A stretch of DNA of 64,000 nt from Chryseobacterium koreense CCUG 49689. GTDB lineage: Bacteria > Bacteroidota > Bacteroidia > Flavobacteriales > Weeksellaceae. The stretch covers positions 1 to 64,000 of the forward strand of contig NZ_LFNG01000009.1 of the NCBI RefSeq assembly GCF_001045435.1. Reading direction: 5' to 3'. The notes below the pieces were generated by a model that ran no database searches, was not told the origin of the DNA, and saw only the letters and a list, made by a program, of their open reading frames with translations. This document shows positions 54,154 to 62,617 of the stretch, in pieces (the first letter of the stretch is position 1; each line of letters opens with the position of its first letter). Both the position numbers and the translations under genes were made by a program.

Positions 54154-54873
54154 CTACAAAATTATTCCCTCGAAATTTTTTAGCGCCAAAAGTTTCTCGG
54201 TAGTGAATCCTTCAGCAAATCCCACCCCAGAAAGCCGCCCTAAATCTTGTGCCCTGTAAGTCAGACTTTCCAGGAAATCCTTAGTCGCTATCGGAGTCAT
54301 CGGTTCTTTAGATTTAGGATCATAGAATTGGGTTTTGTAGGCAAGACAAACTTCGATTTTCTTATCCATGAAATCTGAAATATCCACCACAAAATCGGGC
54401 TCTATATGCTTCCATTGGATGTAGTGGAAAACCTGTTTTGGACGCCACGGCTTTTGATTTTCTCCTTCCGAAACGGTCTCTATCTTTACCAAACCTGAAA
54501 GGAAACAGGCATCAGAAACCAGTTTGGCAGCTTTTGCGTGGTCCGGGTGTCGGTCGTCAATCGCGTTTGCGAAAATAATCGCAGGTTGATATTTCCGGAT
54601 CATCTTCACAATCTGCATTTGGTGTTCCTCGTTGTTCAAGAGGAATCCATCTTTCATCTTAAGGTTTTCTCTGGCGGAAATTCCCAGGATTTTTGACGCT
54701 TGCGCAGACTCTTCGGCCCTGGTAAAATTGGTTCCCCGCGTTCCCAGTTCTCCCTGCGTTAAATCCACGATTGCCACTGTTTTTCCTTCAGAAATAAGTT
54801 TTGCCAAGGTTCCGCCGCAGCCTAATTCCACATCGTCTGGATGGGCACCGATCGCTAAAATATCTACTTTCAT
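54154..54873 (-). CDS. bshB1: Bacillithiol biosynthesis deacetylase BshB1
   Basis: This 239-residue LmbE/PIG-L-family zinc deacetylase has the metal motif GAHPDDVELGCGGTLAKL at residues 8-25 and the later DDRHPDHAKAAKL. The family ending LGRLSGVGFAEGFTTEKL is diagnostic for BshB1. It removes the acetyl group from GlcNAc-malate made by BshA. It lies on the opposite strand and about 8 kb from bshA, in a run with a hypothetical secreted protein and a dTDP-rhamnose reductase-like gene. Confidence 0.95.
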   Translation of the reverse strand: MKVDILAIGAHPDDVELGCGGTLAKLISEGKTVAIVDLTQGELGTRGTNFTRAEESAQASKILGISARENLKMKDGFLLNNEEHQMQIVKMIRKYQPAIIFANAIDDRHPDHAKAAKLVSDACFLSGLVKIETVSEGENQKPWRPKQVFHYIQWKHIEPDFVVDISDFMDKKIEVCLAYKTQFYDPKSKEPMTPIATKDFLESLTYRAQDLGRLSGVGFAEGFTTEKLLALKNFEGIIL

Positions 54874-54912
54874 AATTCTTTATATAAAAAATTCAAATTC
54901 ACTTAATAACCA

Positions 54913-55590
54913 TTATTCCGAAAAGTCATAAATCGTGGTCAAAAACTGGCCAAAAGATTGTTCTAGTTTGATGATATCGCCCGATTTCAAATTGATTCCC
55001 GCTGTTCCGTACGGATTATTATTCACTGAAAATGCCGACAACTGAAAATACTGAACCGGCTGGTTTTGCTGGGCAGAAACTTTGATGGTGGATCCCAAAA
55101 ATTTTCGGGTAGAAATAGTGGTAATTCCTGCCGATTCCAGGTCCAATTTTCGGAAAGTTCTGGGTTCCAAATCCACCTTCTTCCCATCAATGGAAATCGT
55201 TTGTTTTTTTACCGCCGAAGCAATCAGGTAAATGACGTTGTCTTCTTTGGGAAGATTGCCCTGTGCAACGTAATACAGGTTTAATCTGTAATGCACCGGA
55301 TCAAACTTTTGATTCATTTCATCCACAGATTCGAACGGTTTCCATGAAAATGCGTTCGCACCTATTTCTTTCGCCTTTTTATAGACTTTGCCGAAAACTT
55401 CGGCATCGTTTCCAGAGAAACCCTGAACTTCAAGTTCACCGAGATATTCGGCAGAGATGATTTCAGGATCAATTTTGTAGAAAAACCGGTCTGAATTGGA
55501 GTGGGTTTTTTCAACTTTGTTTAAAATGACATTTTGCGCAAAACCCCAAACTGCGCTCATCATGAAAAACAAGAACGTGAACTTTTTCAT
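54913..55590 (-). CDS. Secreted protein of unknown function
   Basis: Starting at the ATG at 55590 gives 225 residues with a signal peptide (KKFTFLFFMMSAVWGFAQ). The ATG at 55590-55588 overlaps the stop of the RfbD-like gene by four bases (ATGA), which supports this start over the in-frame one at 55620. The mature protein is beta-rich (QPVQYFQLSAFSVNNNPYGT, AGINLKSGDIIKLEQSFG). I do not recognise a named family with certainty. It precedes bshB1 by 39 bases on the same strand. Confidence 0.75.
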   Translation of the reverse strand: MKKFTFLFFMMSAVWGFAQNVILNKVEKTHSNSDRFFYKIDPEIISAEYLGELEVQGFSGNDAEVFGKVYKKAKEIGANAFSWKPFESVDEMNQKFDPVHYRLNLYYVAQGNLPKEDNVIYLIASAVKKQTISIDGKKVDLEPRTFRKLDLESAGITTISTRKFLGSTIKVSAQQNQPVQYFQLSAFSVNNNPYGTAGINLKSGDIIKLEQSFGQFLTTIYDFSE

Positions 55591-56474
55591 GAATTGTTTT
55601 TTGTTAAGATTTCGATACATTCTTCCAGGGAATTTTCCCAGTGTTTTGGTTCAATTCCGTAATATTTTTCAATTTTATCCAAAGACATCGTGCTTCGATT
55701 TGGCCTTTTTGCGGCGGTTGGAAACTGAGCGGTGGTGATGGCTTTCAGCTTAATTTTGGAACCTGAAAATTCAGCAATTTTGGAGGCAAATCCAAACCAG
55801 GATGTTTCGGGTTCATTCGAAAAATGGAAAATCCCAAAAGTCTTCCTTTCAGTTTCGATCATTTTCATTACGGCTTCTGCCAAATCATTGGCATTGGTTG
55901 GTTGACCAAATTGGTCAGAAACAATTCCCAGCTCGTCCTTTGTTGAAAACAGATGCAGCATGGTTTTCACAAAATTCTTGTTGAATTCCGAATAGAGCCA
56001 TGAAGTTCTGACGATGATCGTTTTTGGATGAATGTCCAGCGCAAGTTCTTCGCCCTTCAATTTGGAGGCTCCATAAACCCCTTGCGGATTGGTGAAATCG
56101 TCTTCCGAGTAGGAGATATTGGTTTCGCCATCAAACACATAATCGGTCGAAATATGGATCAATATGCAATTGTTTTCTTCACACGCTTCGGCTAAATTGG
56201 CTACTCCGTCCGCATTTACCGCAAATGCTTTTTCCGCTTCGGATTCGGCTAAATCCACCGCGGTGTATGCGGATGCATTGATGCAGAAATCCGGTTGATA
56301 ATCATAAAAAAAATCGGAAACATTTGCAGAATCGGTGATATCTAAATTCTGTGAATCGGTAAAATTGAATTCGTAGCGGTCTTCAAATTCGGGCGCGATT
56401 TTACGAAAACAGTTGGCCAACTGACCGTTTCCTCCAATGACCAGAATCTTTTTTAATTTTAGGTTTTTCATCAT
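55587..56474 (-). CDS. rfbD: dTDP-4-dehydrorhamnose reductase-like enzyme
   Basis: This 295-residue extended SDR has the NAD(P) motif ILVIGGNGQLANCF near the start. INASAYTAVDLAESE and the catalytic YGASKLKGE (YxxxK) follow, as does the RTSWLYSEFNKNFVKTML segment typical of RmlD/RfbD. It reduces dTDP-4-keto-rhamnose to dTDP-rhamnose if the assignment is right; the other rml genes are not in the window. It begins 2 bases after the thioesterase gene and overlaps the next secreted-protein gene by four bases. Confidence 0.85.
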   Translation of the reverse strand: MMKNLKLKKILVIGGNGQLANCFRKIAPEFEDRYEFNFTDSQNLDITDSANVSDFFYDYQPDFCINASAYTAVDLAESEAEKAFAVNADGVANLAEACEENNCILIHISTDYVFDGETNISYSEDDFTNPQGVYGASKLKGEELALDIHPKTIIVRTSWLYSEFNKNFVKTMLHLFSTKDELGIVSDQFGQPTNANDLAEAVMKMIETERKTFGIFHFSNEPETSWFGFASKIAEFSGSKIKLKAITTAQFPTAAKRPNRSTMSLDKIEKYYGIEPKHWENSLEECIEILTKNNS

Positions 56475-56476
56475 TG

Positions 56477-56959
56477 TTAAAGGGCTTTATTCTGTTTTCT
56501 TAAAGTGGCCACCCTGCTTTGAAAATCCTTTTCCTGCAAATCGACCAGGAATTTTCTGAATAACTCCTGAGTGGCTTCCGGCTGGACTGCGGATTTCCGG
56601 GTTTTCAAGTCAAAATAAATTACGGTGAGCCACAAAATACAGTGGATGGTTTTTCCGTCTTCACTTTTCATTAAGATTTCCACTTTTGAAAGGCGATCAC
56701 TGATTGCAATGGTTTTGCTTGAAATGACCACTTTTGCATTGTAGTGCACTTCCTTCAGATAGGCGATTTCATTTTGAATGGTGATCCATGTGCAACCAGT
56801 TTTCCGGGTATATTCTTCGTAAGTGAAGCCATAACCGTCTTCCACATGGTCTTCTCTTGCGTTGAGCATGTATTCCAAATATTTCACGTTGTTGAGGTGA
56901 CCGATGGGATCACAATCACTGAAGCGCACTTTTACTAATGATGAGAGTTCTTTTTCCAT
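56477..56959 (-). CDS. Acyl-CoA thioesterase, 4HBT hotdog family
   Basis: The 160-residue product has the hotdog fold with the catalytic Asp motif RFSDCDPIGHLNNVKYLEYM near residue 13, typical of YbgC/FadM-like thioesterases. The rest (WITIQNEIAYLKEVHYNAKV) fits the central helix and sheet. The substrate is not readable. Its start lies only 4 bases after the -7 box, so the transcript is probably leaderless. It heads a run with rfbD, a secreted protein and bshB1. Confidence 0.87.
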   Translation of the reverse strand: MEKELSSLVKVRFSDCDPIGHLNNVKYLEYMLNAREDHVEDGYGFTYEEYTRKTGCTWITIQNEIAYLKEVHYNAKVVISSKTIAISDRLSKVEILMKSEDGKTIHCILWLTVIYFDLKTRKSAVQPEATQELFRKFLVDLQEKDFQSRVATLRKQNKAL

Positions 56960-56963
56960 TTTA

Positions 56964-56971
56964 CAAAATTA
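56964..56971 (-). promoter_or_regulatory. -7 box (TAATTTTG) of the thioesterase gene
   Basis: TAATTTTG on the minus strand fits TAnnTTTG and sits directly after the T-run of the upstream terminator and 4 bases before the ATG. Confidence 0.5.
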
Positions 56972-57000
56972 AAAAAACCATCCCGGATTCAGGATGGTTT
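56971..57000 (-). terminator. Intrinsic terminator of the bamA-skp block
   Basis: On the minus strand AACCATCC and GGATGGTT arms enclose an 8-base loop and run into seven T. It lies 20 bases after the first OmpH-like stop. Confidence 0.85.
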
Positions 57001-57019
57001 CTGCGACTGAAATATTTTC

Positions 57020-57517
57020 TTAAAGTCCCAATTCTTTTTTCACCAGCGGAGTGGCATCTGGACCACCTTTGTAGATCAATGCGCTGGAATCGATGATGAA
57101 GTCGTAACCGTTTGCTTTGGCCACTTTATTCACCGCATTGTTTAGTTTTTCGATGATGGGTTTCACCGCAGTATCTCTTCTTTGAGCCAGATCTTGCTGA
57201 GCGGTTTGCTGAAGCTGTTGCAAATTTTGGCTTTTTTTCTGCAACTCTCCTTCTTTAGCGGTTCTTTGTGCCTCTGTCATTTTTGGCCCATCAACCTGCT
57301 GATATTGCTGCACTTCCTTTTGGAATGCTTCTGCCTGCTTCTGAAGCTCATCGCCTTTAGTTTTGCTGAAAGTATCTAAATCGGCAGTCATTTTTTTAGT
57401 TTCCGGCATTACAGCAAGGACAGCTTCATAATCCATAGACGCTATCTTTTGAGCTTTTGCAACTCCTACAGCCAAAAACATCGTTACTGCTGCAAATAAT
57501 ACACTTAATTTTTTCAT
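57020..57517 (-). CDS. OmpH/Skp-family periplasmic chaperone (second copy)
   Basis: The 165-residue product has a signal peptide (KKLSVLFAAVTMFLAVGVAKAQ). The Skp layout follows: IASMDYEAVLAVMPETKKM at the base of the trimer, Gln-rich coiled-coil arms (about 50-115) and a C-terminal strand VAKANGYDFIIDSSALIY. Skp escorts unfolded outer membrane proteins to BamA, encoded just upstream in the same block. Two skp-like genes in tandem after bamA are the usual Bacteroidota arrangement. Confidence 0.92.
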   Translation of the reverse strand: MKKLSVLFAAVTMFLAVGVAKAQKIASMDYEAVLAVMPETKKMTADLDTFSKTKGDELQKQAEAFQKEVQQYQQVDGPKMTEAQRTAKEGELQKKSQNLQQLQQTAQQDLAQRRDTAVKPIIEKLNNAVNKVAKANGYDFIIDSSALIYKGGPDATPLVKKELGL

Positions 57518-57555
57518 AATTGAGGTTAAATAAATTTGATTGTTTTTCTTAATTC

Positions 57556-58215
57556 TTATTTTTTAGTTTCTTCTGCTCTTTTTATTTCTTCAGCAGTTTT
57601 GACCGTTTCTGCATTTCTAGCTGCTGCAGCGCTTCTGCTGGGTGTTCCGGGATTTCTCACGGGACTTCCCTGTTTTGGTGCTGTTTCTGGTTTTTTAATG
57701 TTTGAATTTTTGAGCAACAAATCTAACACTTTATCAGTATAGTCGTACTTTTTATCAAGAAAAATCACACTGATATTGTTGCTTTTATCAAGAACTATGC
57801 CTAAAGAATTTTTCTCGGAAACGGTTTTGATCGCATTCCAAATCTGGTCCTGAAATGGTTTGGTCATTGTGGATCTGGCGTTATTGATTTCGCCCAGTGC
57901 GCCAAATCTGTTGTTGATCATCGCCTTGATTTTTTTGTCCAGGTCATCAACTTCTTTTTGCCTTTGTTTCAACTGATCTCCTACCAAGAGGACCTTTTCA
58001 TTTTCCAGCGCCGCCTTCTTGTTATCATACTCGGTTTGCAGGGTTTGGATTTCTGTTTGCCAACTTGTAATTTGGGCATCAAGCCTTGATTGCGCCTCTT
58101 TGTATTGAGGGAGTTTGCTCAAAATATAGTCGGTATCTACCACTCCTATTTTTTGCGCAAAAACGGAGGTAGAAAAAACCAAAAGCAAAATAGCAAGAAT
58201 TCTAGTGGGTTTCAT
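57556..58215 (-). CDS. OmpH/Skp-family periplasmic chaperone (first copy)
   Basis: The 219-residue product has a signal peptide ending VFAQ (residue 21). The Skp strand IGVVDTDYILSKLPQYKEA comes next, then helical arms (about 45-115) and NSLGIVLDKSNNISVIFLDK. It is longer than its neighbour because of a basic, Pro/Ala-rich C-terminal tail (after about residue 175), unusual for Skp. It begins 11 bases after bamA, so the BAM barrel and its chaperones are co-expressed. Confidence 0.9.
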   Translation of the reverse strand: MKPTRILAILLLVFSTSVFAQKIGVVDTDYILSKLPQYKEAQSRLDAQITSWQTEIQTLQTEYDNKKAALENEKVLLVGDQLKQRQKEVDDLDKKIKAMINNRFGALGEINNARSTMTKPFQDQIWNAIKTVSEKNSLGIVLDKSNNISVIFLDKKYDYTDKVLDLLLKNSNIKKPETAPKQGSPVRNPGTPSRSAAAARNAETVKTAEEIKRAEETKK

Positions 58216-58226
58216 TTTAAATATTA

Positions 58227-60761
58227 TTAAAGTGATTGGTTCATTAAGAAGTGAGTTTTCCAGCCGGAAGGTTCTGAGCTATTGATTGTTTTATCAAATC
58301 CATACGCAAAATCAAATCCGATCAATCCAAAAGCACCCATATAAACTCTAACTCCAAATCCCGCCGATCTTCTCAATTGGAAAGGGTTATAGGTCCCGAA
58401 GGAATTCCAGGCATTACCTCCTTCCAGAAAGGTGAGTCCAAAGATTTTCGCGGTTTGGTTCAAAGAGATTGGATACCTCAACTCCAGCGCAAATCTGTTA
58501 TAAATTGTTGCTCCACCCATAGGCGTCACATCTCCTGTTTGTCCTCCACTGGATGTCGCGTTTTCATAACCACGCAACGGAACCAGTTCTCTACCATCAT
58601 ATCTCCCACCAATCAATCCGGTACCACCCACATAAAATCTTTCAAATGGCGGTGGTCCCAATTCCCGGTTATATCCATCCAGGAATCCCATTTCTCCTGA
58701 GGTACGGAGAACAAGTTTTCCGATTACCGTGTTGTAAATATCGCCTTTTAATTTGACTTTATAAAATTCTAACCATTTGTATTTTTCCATGGCCGACATG
58801 TTGGAATAATCTTTCTTTGAAAATAAAGAATAAGGCGGCGTGAATTTCACCGATGCTTCAATATTTGAACCCATGGTCGGGAATATGGGATCAAGTCCGG
58901 CTGAGTTTCTGCTCAAACCGACATTAAAACTGAAGTTTTTCGCTGATCCATCATATTCTGTGGCGTTCCCAAACTGGAATGGATAATTATTGAAATCGTA
59001 ACTCTGGTACTGAATCCCGGTGTACAGTGAAAAATAGTCATCCGGCCACTTCAGCAACCTGTTTAAACCGACACTTGCGGAGAAAATATTTAGTTTTTGT
59101 GCAGCGCCATACTGGTCGGTATATCTCACAAGCGATTGGTTCAATCCAACAGAAAGTGCTGTAGGACGGGTCCCGAAAAGCCATGGTTCCGTGAATGAAA
59201 TTCCATAATTCTGGAAAAACTGCCCTGCCTGTGCCTGGATCGATAGTGTTTGACCATCTCCTTGAGGAACCGGTCTGAAGTCTTTAAATTTAAGGAAATT
59301 TTTCAGTGAGAAGTTGTTGAAGGTCAATCCGAGTGTCCCAATGAAGGAACCTCCACCGTATCCAGCCTGAAGCTGAACCTGCGATGAGCCTTTCTCCACT
59401 AAAGTCCAGTGAATATCCACGGTGTTGTCGATCGCATTTGGACTCACCTGTTGGCCAATCTGTTGCGGATCAAAAAACTGCATACCGGCTAAATCAAAAT
59501 AAGTTCTTTTGATATCGCTTTTCGCGAAAAGGCTTCCCGGTTTTGTTCTTAAGGAACGAAGAATCACGTGGTCATGAGTGGTGGTATTTCCACTCCAGGT
59601 CACCCGATTCCAAGTGGCTTTTTCTCCCTCATTAATTCTTATTTCCAAGTTGATGGAATCTCCTTTCACCGATTTTTCCACCGGAGTCACATTGGAGAAA
59701 AGATATCCGTTGTTCATATAGATGGACTTGATATCGGAGTCGTCTTCTTTTCCACCGTCTTCACCTACTTTCTTGTTGAAACCTACCGCATCATAGATAT
59801 CGCCAGTTTTATAGCCTAAAACCTTTTGAAGATAATCGGTTGAAAACGCGGTGTTTCCGGTAAAATTGATATCACCGATATAGTATTTCTTTCCTTCGTG
59901 CAGTTTGATATTGATTTCGTAGTTATTCTGTGGATTTCTCCATACCGAATCCGAAACAATTTTCGCATCCCTAAAACCGAGAGACTGGTAATAGTTAACC
60001 AAGTTGATCTTATCCTGATCGTATTTATCCTGAATGAATTTAGACGGTTTCAAGATTCCCTTGATTCCGAATCTTTTCTGCTTGGTGTCTTTTAGCCCAT
60101 TTTTTCTCAGTTTTCTCGCCGAGATATTTTCGTTTCCTTCAAAGGTGATGTGGCTGATTTTTACCCGCTTACCTTTTTCAACATTGATTGTCCAGTCCAC
60201 CAAATTGGGATCATTTGCATTCACCTTGTCCTGGATGGTAATTTTTGCGTCGGCAAAACCTTTTTTCACATAATCCTTTGGAATATTTGTTTTCAGGGTA
60301 GAAATGAGGTTCTGTGTGATTTTGGTTCCTGGTTTCAGATTATTGTCTTTGGCAAGTTTCTCGTTTTTGGATTTTCCGATTCCTTTGCCGGTAAATTTCA
60401 CTTCACCTAAATCTTTCAGATCCTGAAGGTTGAACTTCAGAACGACTTGGTCACCTTCAATGCTTTCTACATAGACCTCCACCTCAGAAAACGACTGGGT
60501 TTCCCAAAGTTTCTTAATCGCATTGCTGATTTTCTGCCCTGGAATTTCAACGCTTTCGTTTTTGCTCAATCCGGTAAATCTCAGGATTTGAGCTGGGGTA
60601 TATTTCTTTACACCATCTACAACTATGTCCTTCAAAATATAGGTTCCTTCCTCTTTCTGCGCATGCACAGCAGTTTCCTGCTGATTTTTTTCCGGCGTAA
60701 TCTGTGCATAGAAATGTGCCGAAGCAACAAGCATGATGATGGGTAAGATTTTAAACTTCAT
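58227..60761 (-). CDS. bamA: Outer membrane protein assembly factor BamA
   Basis: The 844-residue product has a signal peptide (ending HFYAQ) and about five POTRA domains (residues 40-430), for example YILKDIVVDGVKKYTPAQIL and LVDWTINVEKGKRVKISHIT. The 16-strand Omp85 barrel has its signatures (RFYVGGTGLIGGRYDG, FGVRVYMGAFGLIGFDFAYG). BamA folds and inserts outer membrane proteins. It is the third gene in porG-uppS-bamA-skp-skp, a conserved Bacteroidota order. The C-terminus is LMNQSL, not the aromatic residue common in proteobacterial barrels. Confidence 0.96.
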   Translation of the reverse strand: MKFKILPIIMLVASAHFYAQITPEKNQQETAVHAQKEEGTYILKDIVVDGVKKYTPAQILRFTGLSKNESVEIPGQKISNAIKKLWETQSFSEVEVYVESIEGDQVVLKFNLQDLKDLGEVKFTGKGIGKSKNEKLAKDNNLKPGTKITQNLISTLKTNIPKDYVKKGFADAKITIQDKVNANDPNLVDWTINVEKGKRVKISHITFEGNENISARKLRKNGLKDTKQKRFGIKGILKPSKFIQDKYDQDKINLVNYYQSLGFRDAKIVSDSVWRNPQNNYEINIKLHEGKKYYIGDINFTGNTAFSTDYLQKVLGYKTGDIYDAVGFNKKVGEDGGKEDDSDIKSIYMNNGYLFSNVTPVEKSVKGDSINLEIRINEGEKATWNRVTWSGNTTTHDHVILRSLRTKPGSLFAKSDIKRTYFDLAGMQFFDPQQIGQQVSPNAIDNTVDIHWTLVEKGSSQVQLQAGYGGGSFIGTLGLTFNNFSLKNFLKFKDFRPVPQGDGQTLSIQAQAGQFFQNYGISFTEPWLFGTRPTALSVGLNQSLVRYTDQYGAAQKLNIFSASVGLNRLLKWPDDYFSLYTGIQYQSYDFNNYPFQFGNATEYDGSAKNFSFNVGLSRNSAGLDPIFPTMGSNIEASVKFTPPYSLFSKKDYSNMSAMEKYKWLEFYKVKLKGDIYNTVIGKLVLRTSGEMGFLDGYNRELGPPPFERFYVGGTGLIGGRYDGRELVPLRGYENATSSGGQTGDVTPMGGATIYNRFALELRYPISLNQTAKIFGLTFLEGGNAWNSFGTYNPFQLRRSAGFGVRVYMGAFGLIGFDFAYGFDKTINSSEPSGWKTHFLMNQSL

Positions 60762-60795
60762 TTTATTCTATCTATCTTTATTCTTATTTAATTTT

Positions 60796-61539
60796 TTAGC
60801 GAAGCTGTTCACTGGTTTTGCCAAACCTTCTTTCTTTGTGTTGATAATCGTAAATACACCGGAAGAAATCTTCTTTTCCAAAATCTGGCCAATAAATATC
60901 CAGAAATTGCAATTCGGCATAGGCGATTTGCCATAAGAGAAAATTGCTGATCCTCACCTCGCCGCTGGTTCTGATGAGTAAATCCACGGGTGGGATTCCT
61001 TTTGTATAGAGGTGGTTTTCAAAAACTTCGTCCGTGATGTCTTCCACGTTCAAGTCACCAGATTTCACCTCTGTACTGATTTTTTTCACCGCATTCAGGA
61101 TTTCTTCCTGCGAACCGTAACTCAATGCCAAAACCAGGTTTCCCCGCTTATTATTCTTGGTGACCTCTATGAGGTGCAGCATCTGGTCACGAACCAGGTG
61201 CGGCAATTTATCCATATTTCCTATAACGTGGATTCGCAAACCTTTGGTGAAAATTTCCTCTTCTTCTGAAAGCATGGTTTCCGAAATCAGCGTCATGAGG
61301 GTGGAGACTTCATCTGCGGGTCTCTTCCAGTTTTCTGATGAAAAGGTGTAAAGGGTAAGGTAGGGGATATAGATCTCATTGCAGGCGTTTACTGCATTCC
61401 GCACCGCCTGAATCGCATGTTTGTGACCGTAAGTTCTTTCTTCGCCCCGACATTTCGCCCACCTTCCGTTCCCATCCATAATGATGGCAACATGCTTGGG
61501 AAGTTGTTCCGGATTGATTTTCTCTTTAATCGACTGCAT
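60796..61539 (-). CDS. uppS: Isoprenyl (undecaprenyl) diphosphate synthase
   Basis: Starting at the ATG at 61539 gives 247 residues. The family motif HVAIIMDGNGRWAKCRG holds the catalytic Asp, YLTLYTFSSENWKRP follows, and the final RTSGEVRISNFLLWQIAYAE contains the substrate-binding Arg and Ser. UppS makes the C55 carrier for peptidoglycan and O-antigen. The start lies one base after the stop of the DUF6089 gene. The frame is open upstream to 61590, but that would overlap the previous gene and is not needed. Confidence 0.95.
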   Translation of the reverse strand: MQSIKEKINPEQLPKHVAIIMDGNGRWAKCRGEERTYGHKHAIQAVRNAVNACNEIYIPYLTLYTFSSENWKRPADEVSTLMTLISETMLSEEEEIFTKGLRIHVIGNMDKLPHLVRDQMLHLIEVTKNNKRGNLVLALSYGSQEEILNAVKKISTEVKSGDLNVEDITDEVFENHLYTKGIPPVDLLIRTSGEVRISNFLLWQIAYAELQFLDIYWPDFGKEDFFRCIYDYQHKERRFGKTSEQLR

Positions 61540-61540
61540 T

Positions 61541-62458
61541 TTACTGGCTACAATAACACGGTGGTCTTCCGAATGAGTAGGATAAACCAACAGAAAAGGT
61601 ATTCACCCAGTCTTTGGAGTTGGTATTACCGATTTGTCTGTCTCTGATGATCTCGCCTGCCCGCTTTGCAGCAATTGGCGCGTAAGGTCCTGTTTGCAAA
61701 AGGGAACTTTTCCCGTCTGGCGCGAGGTGATCCTTATTATAGGTGATTTTGACATCTTCATTATCAACCACACTATAATCAATAGTATCTGAAAATGTTG
61801 GCCTGAACATGAATTCCCCGAAAATAGCCCAATTGTAATTGAATTTATATTTCAGACCGACTCCAAATGGAATGGCCATGGTGATTTTTTTCACCGTGGT
61901 ATAAACTCCTTTCGTCTGAAAATCAGTCGGTGATTTGGGTACCAAAGCATTCCCATCCGCATCACGATTAAAATCGTTTAAGATCGCGAGTTGTGGCGCA
62001 TTTGCCATGATTCCTCCTACTCCACCAAATATATATGGACTTAGCAGGTCTTTCTGCTCGTCATTGACCGGAAAGAAATTATATTCGAAAATCGCGTCGA
62101 GTTCCAAAATGGAGTTGGTCCCCCACAGCTGTCTGTTTCTTCGGTAAGGTTCCTTCGCATATTCATCCACAAACTGCACATTGCTGTACCCGAAATTCAA
62201 CCTCACCGTTTGATAGGGATTGAAGTTCATGCGGTACATCACCGAGGCGTAAAATGGAATCCCATAATCTGAAATATTACTTAGGATTGGTTGCTGCAAA
62301 ATATAATTGGTTCTCCCTATGTCGCCCACCAGATTGCTCATTCCCAGCTGCACTCCGATTTCATGTCGTTGTCCTTTTGCGGAAAACGATAAGATCAAAG
62401 CGATGAAAAGGAAAAGATTAATTTTTTTATGCATCAAAGATCGGGAAAGACTTTTCAT
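61541..62458 (-). CDS. DUF6089 outer-membrane protein, PorG-like
   Basis: The 305-residue product has a signal peptide (LFLFIALILSFSAKGQ) and an eight-strand-type barrel. The family motifs HEIGVQLGMSNLVGDIGRTN and RLNFGYSNVQFVDEYAKE are visible, and the end is FSVGLSYSFGRPPCYCSQ. DUF6089 proteins include PorG of the type IX secretion system, so a gliding or secretion role is likely but unproven here. Starts at 62458 and 62434 are both possible; the -7 box at 62470 favours 62434 if a leader is needed. It heads the uppS-bamA operon. Confidence 0.85.
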   Translation of the reverse strand: MKSLSRSLMHKKINLFLFIALILSFSAKGQRHEIGVQLGMSNLVGDIGRTNYILQQPILSNISDYGIPFYASVMYRMNFNPYQTVRLNFGYSNVQFVDEYAKEPYRRNRQLWGTNSILELDAIFEYNFFPVNDEQKDLLSPYIFGGVGGIMANAPQLAILNDFNRDADGNALVPKSPTDFQTKGVYTTVKKITMAIPFGVGLKYKFNYNWAIFGEFMFRPTFSDTIDYSVVDNEDVKITYNKDHLAPDGKSSLLQTGPYAPIAAKRAGEIIRDRQIGNTNSKDWVNTFSVGLSYSFGRPPCYCSQ

Positions 62459-62469
62459 AAATAATTTTG

Positions 62470-62477
62470 CAAATATA
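62470..62477 (-). promoter_or_regulatory. -7 box (TATATTTG) of the porG-uppS-bamA operon
   Basis: TATATTTG on the minus strand fits TAnnTTTG and lies 11 bases before the first ATG and 35 before the second. Confidence 0.55.
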
Positions 62478-62617
62478 AAACATTTTTACTTTAAGGAAAT
62501 TCTTAAATTTTAGTTAAATAGACTCAAAAATACATAATTTCCTAGGTACAAAACGATAAAAATATTTTTTTATGATTTTTTAATGAAAAGTGAGTCTTAG
62601 CTTGATCCGATTTTGGC

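Noticed and set aside
54913-55620. Longer start at 55620 for the secreted protein
   Set aside because: It would extend further into rfbD and place charged residues before the signal peptide; the ATGA overlap start fits better.
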